NCBI GenBank assembly: GCA_016650315.1
Contig: JAENVZ010000008.1
Span: 1 to 6,774, forward strand
DNA: 6,774 nucleotides
Direction of reading: 5' to 3'
DNA from: Alphaproteobacteria bacterium
GTDB taxonomy: Bacteria; Pseudomonadota; Alphaproteobacteria; Sphingomonadales; Sphingomonadaceae
The notes under the pieces: generated by a model
The model's input: the letters and a program-made list of their open reading frames with translations, nothing else
Databases searched by the model: none
What the model was told of the DNA's origin: nothing
Part shown: positions 1-5,683 of the stretch, piece by piece
Layout of the letters: each line of letters starts with the position of its first letter
Numbering within the stretch: the stretch's first letter is position 1
Made by a program: the position numbers and the translations under genes

Positions 1-770
1 ACCTGCGCGCCGTGCTGGCAAGCGTATTGCCGGTGATCCGGGCACGTACCGCCGGTTTGCGCGTGGAATTGCGCAAGAGCCGCGAATTGCGGGCCGATGC
101 CGACCGGGCGCGGGCATCGCTGGTCGCCGGACGCATGATGCTGGCCGACCAGCGGGCGCAGCTTCGCCAGTTGGAGGTGCGCAAGCGCTTTGCCTCCCGC
201 ACGCTGGCGAGCAGTGCCAATCTGGAGGCCGACCGGGCCATCGCTCTGGGCGAAAAGGCGCGGGACATTGTCGACCTGATGAACCAGTTGCGCGTTTCGG
301 GCAATGTGCGCGAGCAATTGGCGCAATTGTCCGGCCCGCTGCCCCGGCCAGCCCGGATCGGGGCGACGGTGTTGCCACAGGACGATCAGCCACGCAGGGA
401 CAGTGGCCCGCCTGCCTATCGCTTGCCGGTCATCGGGCATGTGGTGGCGGGCCTTGGCGAATTGTCGGATAGCGGGGCGCGCTCACGCGGCCTGACCATC
501 GCTGCCCAGCCATTGGCGCAGGTCGTCGCACCGACGGGCGGACGTGTCGCTTTTGCCGGGAAATATCGGGGCTATGGGCAGATCGTCATCATCAATCATG
601 GCAATGGCTGGACCACATTGATTACCAGTCTGGACCGCCTTAGTGTCGATGTCGGTGCGATCGTTCGGCAGGGCGACCCGGTCGGATCGGCAGGCCCCGG
701 CAGGCCACAGGTCACGGTGGAATTGCGCCGCAACGGCCGCCCGGTGAATATTGCCGCATTGCTGGGCTGA
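1..770 (+). CDS. EnvC-like murein hydrolase activator, LytM/M23 domain (5' end missing)
   Basis: The reading frame is open from the left edge of the window (first whole codon at base 3), so the N-terminus lies outside. Counting from the GTG at 12, residues 1-105 are rich in Arg, Leu, Glu and Ala and look like a coiled coil. A proline-rich linker follows (about 109-140), then a LytM/peptidase M23 fold (about 140-252) with the family pattern KYRGYGQIVIINHGNGWTT near 184-202 and a closing ELRRNGRPVN near 237-246. Coiled coil plus C-terminal LytM is the EnvC architecture; such proteins act in the periplasm and activate septal amidases. Active M23 enzymes need H-x-G-[IL]-D, a YAHL-type His and HLH; here the aligned positions are S158, T162, S206, Q233 and T235, so the zinc site appears gone and a non-enzymatic activator role is likely. 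The next gene on the strand starts 47 bases after the TGA. The fold assignment is solid; the division role is inferred from architecture. Confidence 0.85.
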   Translation, partial: LRAVLASVLPVIRARTAGLRVELRKSRELRADADRARASLVAGRMMLADQRAQLRQLEVRKRFASRTLASSANLEADRAIALGEKARDIVDLMNQLRVSGNVREQLAQLSGPLPRPARIGATVLPQDDQPRRDSGPPAYRLPVIGHVVAGLGELSDSGARSRGLTIAAQPLAQVVAPTGGRVAFAGKYRGYGQIVIINHGNGWTTLITSLDRLSVDVGAIVRQGDPVGSAGPGRPQVTVELRRNGRPVNIAALLG

Positions 771-817
771 CACCGCATTCACGGCTTGCTTACCCTTTTT
801 CATTAAATCCTTGCAGT

Positions 818-2128
818 ATGAATGTGACGCAGAGGAAAGGCGGGGATCCGTGTCCGCCATCGGCGGTGGGGCATGGCGTGGGGCTAGCCGGGCTGTTTGG
901 GCTGGGCCTGTGGATTCTGGTTGCGCGCCAGTATGGCATGGACGGCCCCTATGCGGGGATGACGGCGGTGCTGGCGTGCGGGGCGCCGATGGTGCTGTGG
1001 TCCGTGCTGATCGACAAGGTGCATCTGCGCGCATCGACCGGGATTGCCTGGAAGGCGAAACCAAAGCCGCTGCGCGACACGCTGGACATCAGCCTTTTGA
1101 AGCTGGCCGGATTATGGGCGACATGGGGCGGGATCGGCATCGTCTATTGTCTGGCGCGCTGGTATTGGGATGGCGGCTATCTGTTCGCCATGCATATGTT
1201 TGCCGCAGCCGCACCCTGGCTGTTCGGGCTTTCGATACCCTATGTGATCTGGCTTGATCGACGCATGGTGGAGCCGCGCGACGGGGCCTATGCTTTTGGC
1301 CAGATGATCATTGGATCGGCAGGACAAGCAGATCGCCCGGAGATCGCAAACCATTTGCGTAGCTGGCTGGTGAAGGGGTTCTTTCTGGCATTCATGTTGT
1401 CGATCGTCCCAGGGAATTTCGCCGACTTGATCCATGTGGGCGCGCGCGACATAGTGGCCGGGCCGGTCGAACTGGCGCGGTTCCTGATCAGTTTGATGTT
1501 CGTGGTGGATGTCGCCTTTGCGACGGTCGGCTATATGCTGACGATGAAGATACTGGACGCGCATATCCGTACGGCCAATCCCTTCATGACCGGGTGGGTG
1601 GCGGCGCTGATCTGTTACCCGCCCTTTGTGCTGATGAATAATGGCGGGCCACTCGATTATCATCATGGGACGCAGGATTGGGCCTATTGGTTTGGCGCGC
1701 ATCCTGTTTTGTTGTGGGCCGTGGGCGGGGCTTTGGTGGTGCTGACGGGCCTTTACGCATGGGCTACAGTGGCGTTCGGGTTGCGCTTTTCCAACCTGAC
1801 GCACCGGGGGATATTAACGCATGGGCCATACCGGCTGAGCAAGCATCCGGCCTATGTGGCGAAAAGCCTGTTCTGGTGGCTATCGACGCTGCCGTTCTTC
1901 GTCAGCAATGGAAGCCTGACCGACATGGTGCGCAATACTGCCCTGCTGATGGCGGTGAGTGGCGTTTATTACTGGCGCGCCCGGACTGAGGAGAGGCATT
2001 TGATGGCCGACCCGATGTATCGCGATTATGCGGCGTGGATGGAACGCCACGGGCCGGTGCCGCGCTTGATCGGCTGGGTGACCGGGCGGAAGCGGAGTGA
2101 GGATAGCGTGTTGCAGGCGGCGGAGTAA
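818..2128 (+). CDS. Polytopic membrane protein with C-terminal isoprenylcysteine carboxyl methyltransferase-like domain
   Basis: This is a 436-residue inner-membrane protein with about 9-10 hydrophobic segments (near residues 21-37, 47-65, 93-113, 124-146, 183-198, 219-242, 257-273, 293-321, 349-362 and 374-386). The last 120 residues carry the ICMT/PEMT-type signature: HGPYRLSKHPAYVAKS (335-350), the analogue of the RHPxY block, and RARTEERHLMADPMYRDY (387-404), the analogue of EExxL...YxxY. In this superfamily these blocks bind S-adenosylmethionine at the membrane face. The substrate cannot be read from sequence: bacterial relatives act on small thiols, lipids or isoprenoids, or are uncharacterised, and prenylated CAAX proteins are not expected. 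The roughly 300-residue membrane region ahead of the domain is much longer than in minimal family members. ATG 818 lacks a clear Shine-Dalgarno sequence; an in-frame GTG at 866 would also keep every membrane segment. The gene converges with gshA across a hairpin repeat. Confidence 0.85.
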   Translation: MNVTQRKGGDPCPPSAVGHGVGLAGLFGLGLWILVARQYGMDGPYAGMTAVLACGAPMVLWSVLIDKVHLRASTGIAWKAKPKPLRDTLDISLLKLAGLWATWGGIGIVYCLARWYWDGGYLFAMHMFAAAAPWLFGLSIPYVIWLDRRMVEPRDGAYAFGQMIIGSAGQADRPEIANHLRSWLVKGFFLAFMLSIVPGNFADLIHVGARDIVAGPVELARFLISLMFVVDVAFATVGYMLTMKILDAHIRTANPFMTGWVAALICYPPFVLMNNGGPLDYHHGTQDWAYWFGAHPVLLWAVGGALVVLTGLYAWATVAFGLRFSNLTHRGILTHGPYRLSKHPAYVAKSLFWWLSTLPFFVSNGSLTDMVRNTALLMAVSGVYYWRARTEERHLMADPMYRDYAAWMERHGPVPRLIGWVTGRKRSEDSVLQAAE

Positions 2129-2140
2129 GCAACAAATTTG

Positions 2141-2216
2141 TATTCCTGCAAAAGCAGGAATCCAGAGTTGCGGACACTGCGCATGAGAATCCTGGACTCC
2201 TGCTTTCGCAGGAGTA
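2141..2216. repeat. Palindromic repeat of two hairpins, family A (probable bidirectional terminator)
   Basis: This is a REP-like intergenic element with two perfect hairpins. Hairpin 1 (2142-2161) is ATTCCTGC, loop AAAA, GCAGGAAT. Hairpin 2 (2196-2215) is ACTCCTGC, loop TTTC, GCAGGAGT. The two 25-bp outer arms, each ending in a CCAG/CTGG edge, are also complementary to each other with three mismatches, all transitions compatible with G-U pairing, so one long stem is an alternative fold. The element fills nearly all of the 97-bp gap between the convergent methyltransferase-like gene (stop at 2128) and gshA (stop at 2226), which suggests transcription termination for both strands. There is no long T-run, so termination is inferred. 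The layout matches the element at 5459-5550. Confidence 0.85.
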
Positions 2217-2225
2217 CGTCGCCGC

Positions 2226-3599
2226 TTAGAAGCTCATTTCTTCATAGACATGGCTGACATCGCCGTTCCATGCGCCGTGATAATGATCGAGCAGGCGTTG
2301 CGCCGGGACCTTTCCTGAACTGACGACTTCATGAAGCGCGTCCAGATAGCCGGTTTCATTGTCTCCCGAGCCATTGAAGCGAGCGCGAGCGGAAAGGCCC
2401 GATTGTGCGATGTTGAGCACCTCACCCGCAATGTCCTGGAGCGTGCGGCCACCGGGGATGGGCGCGTCGAGGGCCAGTTTCGGCACGCTGTCGCGCAACG
2501 TCTGGCGTTCCTCCATCGTCCAGTTGCTGACGACATCCCACGCGGCGTTGAGGGCGGTGTCGTCATAGAGCAGGCCGACCCAGAGGGCGGGCAGGGCGCA
2601 AATGCGGTTCCATGGGCCGCCGTCCGCCCCGCGCATTTCCATGAAGCTTTTCAGGCGCACTTCGGGGAAGGCGGTGGAGAGGTGATCGGCCCAGTCGCTT
2701 TCCCGTGGCAATTCGCCGGGAAGGGCAGGCAGTTTACCTTTCAGGAAGTCACGGAAGCTTTGGCCCGCAGCGTCGATATATTTGCCGTCGCGGTAGACGA
2801 AATACATTGGCACATCGAGGGCATAGTCAGCGTACCGTTCATAACCAAAGCCATCTTCAAACACGAAGGGCAACATGCCGGTGCGTGCCGGATCGGTGTC
2901 AGACCAGATGTGGCTGCGGTAGGACAGGAACCCGTTTGGTTTTCCTTCCTTGAACGGGCTGTTGGCGAATAGCGCTGTAGCCAAGGGTTGCAGGGCAAGC
3001 GATGTGCGAAACATCTTTGCCATTTTCGCTTCGCTGCAATAATCAAGATTAACCTGTATGGTACAGGTACGCAACATCATGTCCAGGCCCATAGTGCCGA
3101 CGCGCGGCATGTGGTTCAGCATGATGCCATAGCGCCCCTTGGGCATGACGGGCAGTTCGGCGCGCGTCTTGTCGGGCCACATGCCAAGGCCCAGAAAGCC
3201 CAGGCCCAGCATGTCGCCGACATGTTTGACCTGTTCCAGATGGCGGCCGGTTTCGGCGCAGGTCTGGTGCAGATTGTCGAGTGGTGCGCCGGAAAGTTCA
3301 AGCTGGCCTGCCGGCTCCAGGCTGACTGTGCCATCGGGACCGGCAAGGGCGATGATATTCTCACCCTCGAACACCGGTTCCCAGCCATAGCGGGTAAGGC
3401 CGATGAGCAGCGTGTGGATACCGCCCTTTTCCTCATAGGATGGGGCGTGATGATCCTTCTTCGAATAAACGAATTTCTCGTGCTCGGTGCCGATTTTCCA
3501 CTTTTCAGGCGGCTTTTCCCCACCTTCGAACAGCGCGATCATTTGATCGCGGCTTTCGATGATGGGGTCCTCTCCACCTGAATCTGTGCGGGTGCTCAT
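2226..3599 (-). CDS. gshA: Glutamate-cysteine ligase, plant/proteobacterial type
   Basis: This enzyme catalyses ATP-dependent joining of L-glutamate and L-cysteine to gamma-glutamylcysteine, the first and usually limiting step of cytosolic glutathione synthesis. The 457-residue product is full length for the plant-like GCS2 family. Recognisable blocks are KWKIGTEHEKFVY (33-45), the Glu-rich start of the active site; VSLEPAGQLELSG (92-104); MLRTCTIQVNLDY (175-187); ALFANSPFKEGKPNGFLSYR (209-228); and EMRGADGGPWNRICALPALW (321-340). Plant enzymes have a redox disulfide on a hairpin, in a context like YIDC(T/x)G...KLPC; here the aligned residues are A277 and A292, so that switch is absent. The gene lies 80 bp downstream of rsmE on the same strand, suggesting one transcript. 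The start at 3599 has a weak upstream AGGG, and the family match begins soon after it. A hairpin repeat begins ten bases beyond the stop. Confidence 0.97.
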   Translation of the reverse strand: MSTRTDSGGEDPIIESRDQMIALFEGGEKPPEKWKIGTEHEKFVYSKKDHHAPSYEEKGGIHTLLIGLTRYGWEPVFEGENIIALAGPDGTVSLEPAGQLELSGAPLDNLHQTCAETGRHLEQVKHVGDMLGLGFLGLGMWPDKTRAELPVMPKGRYGIMLNHMPRVGTMGLDMMLRTCTIQVNLDYCSEAKMAKMFRTSLALQPLATALFANSPFKEGKPNGFLSYRSHIWSDTDPARTGMLPFVFEDGFGYERYADYALDVPMYFVYRDGKYIDAAGQSFRDFLKGKLPALPGELPRESDWADHLSTAFPEVRLKSFMEMRGADGGPWNRICALPALWVGLLYDDTALNAAWDVVSNWTMEERQTLRDSVPKLALDAPIPGGRTLQDIAGEVLNIAQSGLSARARFNGSGDNETGYLDALHEVVSSGKVPAQRLLDHYHGAWNGDVSHVYEEMSF

Positions 3600-3679
3600 G
3601 AAGCGCCCTTAGCGGCTCCCCATGCATCGGCCAATAGGAAAGTTTTTATTCAAAACTATTGTATGATAGGTATTGTCTA
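3600..3679 (-). promoter_or_regulatory. AT-rich rsmE-gshA spacer with small inverted repeats
   Basis: The half of this 80-bp spacer nearest rsmE is clearly more AT-rich than the flanking genes. It contains ATGATAG / CTATCAT (3663-3669 and 3677-3683), a perfect 7-bp inverted repeat with a 7-base spacer that includes the rsmE stop codon. It also contains AGTTTT / AAAACT (3641-3646 and 3652-3657) with a 5-base spacer, and TATTGT twice (3657-3662 and 3671-3676). I could not match a convincing -35/-10 pair. It may hold a gshA promoter or operator, or a weak processing or termination site; neither is shown by the sequence. Confidence 0.3.
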
Positions 3680-4426
3680 TCATCCCCAGTCGCCACATTG
3701 CGCCATCCATATCGCCGTAGCGGAAATGGCCGCCGTTTCGGCGCGCAATATGCGGGGTCCAAGCGATATGGAAATGGCGGACGGGTGGGCGCGGATGGCG
3801 GCGCGCTCGTCCTCGTCAAAACCGCCTTCGGGACCGATGAGGAAGGCGGCAGGGCCTTTATGGGTGACAAGAGCATCCGTCATCGGCGTGCCGCCCTGTT
3901 CATCGGCAAAGAAGAGGTGGCGGCCCGCCGGCCAGTTTTTGAGGAGGTCGGGCAGTTTTACCATGTCGGCAAGGTCAGGCAGAGCGGTGCGCCCGCATTG
4001 TTCGGCTGCCTCGACCAGATGGGCGTGCAGGCGGGACAGGTTCAGCTTGTCCACCACCGCGCGGCGGGTGAGGACGGGTTGTAGCTTTGCCACGCCCAGT
4101 TCGCAGGCCTTTTCGGCGACCAGATCGATACGCCCCTTCTTGATTGGCGCAACGCAGAGCCAGAAGTCGGGCACGGATTCGAGCGGTTTCGTCTGACGGA
4201 CGATGTGGAGCGAAAGGTCGCGCTTGCGGATGTCGCGGGCCTGCGCCGCCCATTCGCCGGTGCGGTTGTCGAACAGGAGGACGATGTCGCCGTCTTTCAC
4301 GCGCATGACGGAGATCAGATAATGCGCCGGGTTGCCGTCGATCGGGACGACTGCGCCCTCGGCCAGCGGCGCATCGACGTACAGACGCGGGGCGCTTTGG
4401 GGAGGCCAGGCGGGGGTTGCGGGCAT
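3680..4426 (-). CDS. rsmE: 16S rRNA (uracil1498-N3)-methyltransferase
   Basis: RsmE uses S-adenosylmethionine to methylate N3 of U1498 in helix 44 of 16S rRNA, in the assembled 30S subunit. The product has 248 residues from the chosen ATG at 4426, which is normal for the family. An N-terminal PUA-like RNA-binding part (about 13-75) begins with APRLYVDAPL and includes HYLISVMRVKDGD (35-47). The SPOUT trefoil-knot domain follows, with IKKGRIDLVAEKACELGV (95-112), AEQCGR (141-146), LIGPEGGF (196-203) and LGPRILRAETA (222-232), the last two forming the AdoMet-binding knot. An in-frame ATG at 4456 would add ten residues unlike the family start, whereas 4426 has AGAAGAG just upstream and gives MPATPAWPP before the conserved region. 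It is transcribed away from ubiA and is probably cotranscribed with gshA. Its promoter must lie in or beside the repeat at 4467-4540. Confidence 0.95.
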   Translation of the reverse strand: MPATPAWPPQSAPRLYVDAPLAEGAVVPIDGNPAHYLISVMRVKDGDIVLLFDNRTGEWAAQARDIRKRDLSLHIVRQTKPLESVPDFWLCVAPIKKGRIDLVAEKACELGVAKLQPVLTRRAVVDKLNLSRLHAHLVEAAEQCGRTALPDLADMVKLPDLLKNWPAGRHLFFADEQGGTPMTDALVTHKGPAAFLIGPEGGFDEDERAAIRAHPSAISISLGPRILRAETAAISATAIWMAQCGDWG

Positions 4427-4466
4427 ATCTCTTCTATCTTTCCACTGGGGAACCAAGTCCCTATTG

Positions 4467-4540
4467 CCGTTCGTGTCGAGCGAAGTCGAGACACGTCTGC
4501 GCCCGGCTTCACGTCCCTCGACTTCGCTCGGGACGAACGG
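4467..4540. repeat. Long inverted repeat, family B, copy 1
   Basis: This 74-bp element opens with CCGTTCGTGTCGAGCGAAGT and closes with TTCGCTCGGGACGAACGG. The arms are about 29 bases each and complementary apart from a GT/CC pair and an AC/GG pair, with a short variable centre (4496-4508). Copy 2 at 5581-5653 matches in the same orientation: the first 29 bases differ at one position, the last 32 are identical, and only the centre diverges. The element fills about 60% of the 122-bp spacer between the divergent rsmE and ubiA starts, and its right edge merges into the ubiA ribosome binding site. It would form a strong hairpin in any transcript crossing it. Confidence 0.9.
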
Positions 4541-4551
4541 AGGGTGGTTTG
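4539..4551 (+). promoter_or_regulatory. ubiA ribosome binding site and TTG start
   Basis: GGAGG at 4539-4543 lies five bases before an in-frame TTG at 4549. Starting here yields MNDFIVPDTEAHGLL, a plausible UbiA N-terminus. The reading frame is open further upstream to an ATG at 4417, but that stretch translates the inverted repeat and part of the rsmE region and has no protein-like character. The first two G residues of the site are the last two bases of the repeat arm, so hairpin formation could affect access to it. Confidence 0.65.
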
Positions 4552-5451
4552 AACGACTTCATTGTTCCCGATACCGAAGCACATGGCTTGCTCGCCATCC
4601 TGCCGCGCAGCCTTCGCCCCTATGCGATGTTGGCGCGGTTTGACAGGCCGATTGGCTGGTGGCTGCTGTTCTGGCCCGGCGCATGGGCGGTGGCGCTGGC
4701 GGGCGGAGCGGTAGAACGGTGGGATCTGGTGCTGTGGCTGCTGGTCGGCAGCATCGCCATGCGCGGGGCGGGGTGCGTGTATAACGACATTGTCGATCGC
4801 GATCTGGACGCAAAGGTGGAACGCACGCGTAGCCGTCCATTGGCGAGTGGGGCGGTTTCGGTGATGGCGGCGTGGGGCTTGCTGGTGTTGCTGTGCCTGA
4901 TCGGGCTGGTCGTGCTGGTGCAGTTGTCGCCCTATGCCGCCGTGGTGGCGCTGGCGAGCCTTGCGCCGGTTGCCGCCTATCCCTTCATGAAGCGGATTAC
5001 ATGGTGGCCGCAGGCGTGGCTGGGGCTGGTGTTCAGTTGGGCCGCGCTGGTCGGGTGGAGCGAGATTGCAGGCGCGCTGACCCTGCCGGGGCTGATGCTC
5101 TATGCCGGGTGCATCTGCTGGGTCATTGGCTATGACAGCATCTACGCGTTGCAGGACAAGGAAGACGACGCGCTGATCGGTATCAAGTCGAGCGCCCTGC
5201 GCATGGGAAAGCATGTGCGGCTGGGCGTCGCGGTGTTTTACGCGCTGGCGCTGGTGTTTTGGGGCGCGGCGGTGTGGCAGGTGCGGCCGCAGGGTTTGGC
5301 GCTGGTGGCGCTGTTGCCGGTGGCGGTGCAGCTTTTGTGGCAGGTGGCGACACTGAAGGAGGACGGTGCGGACCCGCTGGTCAAGTTCCGGTCGAACAGG
5401 TTTGCGGGGTTGCTGATGTTTCTGGGGTGTCTGGTGGTGGGGGCGGCTTAG
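4549..5451 (+). CDS. ubiA: 4-hydroxybenzoate polyprenyltransferase
   Basis: UbiA is an inner-membrane prenyltransferase that attaches the polyprenyl tail to 4-hydroxybenzoate, using Mg2+ and polyprenyl diphosphate, in ubiquinone synthesis. The tail is probably decaprenyl if this is a sphingomonad; that is inference. The product has 300 residues from the TTG start, normal for the family. The N-terminus carries LARFDRPIGWWLLFWPGAWA (28-47). The first Asp-rich motif is YNDIVDRDLDAKVERTRSRP (78-97; N79, D80, D83, D87) and the second is YDSIYALQDKEDD (195-207; D196, D203, D206/D207); these bind the diphosphate through Mg2+. About eight to nine hydrophobic helices follow in the usual pattern. The gene is divergent from rsmE and convergent with the low-GC membrane gene. 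Its ends are bracketed by direct copies of family B repeat, and a family A repeat begins seven bases after its stop. Confidence 0.95.
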   Translation: MNDFIVPDTEAHGLLAILPRSLRPYAMLARFDRPIGWWLLFWPGAWAVALAGGAVERWDLVLWLLVGSIAMRGAGCVYNDIVDRDLDAKVERTRSRPLASGAVSVMAAWGLLVLLCLIGLVVLVQLSPYAAVVALASLAPVAAYPFMKRITWWPQAWLGLVFSWAALVGWSEIAGALTLPGLMLYAGCICWVIGYDSIYALQDKEDDALIGIKSSALRMGKHVRLGVAVFYALALVFWGAAVWQVRPQGLALVALLPVAVQLLWQVATLKEDGADPLVKFRSNRFAGLLMFLGCLVVGAA

Positions 5452-5458
5452 TCACTAT

Positions 5459-5550
5459 CGTCATTCCCGAGCAGGCGGGAATCCATCTCCCTACACCTCG
5501 ATATGGGCGGCGATGACAGGAGCTGGATCCCCGCCTTCGCGGGGATGACG
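5459..5550. repeat. Palindromic repeat of two hairpins, family A
   Basis: This 92-bp element begins seven bases after the ubiA stop. The left hairpin is TTCCCG, six-base loop, CGGGAA (about 5464-5481). The right hairpin, ATCCCCGC, loop CTTC, GCGGGGAT (about 5527-5546), is perfect. The outer 27-base arms, CGTCATTCCCG... and ...CGGGGATGACG, are complementary with four mismatches. The architecture is the same as at 2141-2216 (hairpin, TCCA edge, variable centre, TGGA edge, hairpin), but the sequence resembles the widespread GTCATTCCCGC-type bacterial repeat. Its position downstream of ubiA and between convergent genes fits a transcription terminator; no T-run is present. Confidence 0.85.
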
Positions 5551-5580
5551 AGGAAAAGGGGAAACCGTCGCACCCCTCCT

Positions 5581-5653
5581 CCGTTCGTGTCGAGCGCAGT
5601 CGAGACACGCCGCGCCAAGCCTCACGTCCCTCGACTTCGCTCGGGACGAACGG
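5581..5653. repeat. Long inverted repeat, family B, copy 2
   Basis: This 73-bp element is nearly identical to that at 4467-4540 and in the same orientation: 28 of the first 29 bases and all of the last 32 agree, with divergence only in the central 12-13 bases. The left arm has CGCAGTCGAG where copy 1 has CGAAGTCGAG, which breaks one base pair of the stem because the right arm is unchanged. It lies 30 bases downstream of the stop of the minus-strand membrane gene and 30 bases past the family A element, so the 232-bp convergent spacer carries one repeat of each family. Confidence 0.9.
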
Positions 5654-5683
5654 TTAGGTAATCGTCACCCTGGACTTTATCCC

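Noticed and set aside
778..817. A possible promoter (TTGCTT and a TTAAAT) before the methyltransferase-like gene.
   Set aside because: The two boxes are only about 11 bases apart, too close for a sigma-70-type promoter.
751..1257. A plus-strand frame overlapping the start of the methyltransferase-like gene, with a GTG at 850 that has a good AGGAAAGG upstream.
   Set aside because: The translation lacks the hydrophobic pattern of the real gene and ends early. The ribosome binding site is better placed for 850 than for 818, but the 818 frame carries the membrane helices.
1112..1804. A 230-codon open frame on the minus strand, opposite the methyltransferase-like gene.
   Set aside because: It lies wholly antisense to a well-supported gene, is rich in His, Gln, Arg and Pro as GC-rich shadow frames are, and has no recognisable domain.
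2331..2972. A 213-codon plus-strand frame opposite gshA.
   Set aside because: It is antisense to a full-length, strongly conserved enzyme and its translation has no family resemblance.
4417..4548. The upstream extension of the ubiA frame to an ATG at 4417.
   Set aside because: It would translate the inverted repeat and part of the rsmE start; the TTG at 4549 has a ribosome binding site and gives a normal UbiA length.
4315..5214. A 299-codon minus-strand frame across ubiA, the repeat and the rsmE start.
   Set aside because: The sequence is His, Gln, Pro and Arg-rich, crosses the inverted repeat and two real genes, and is a typical shadow frame.
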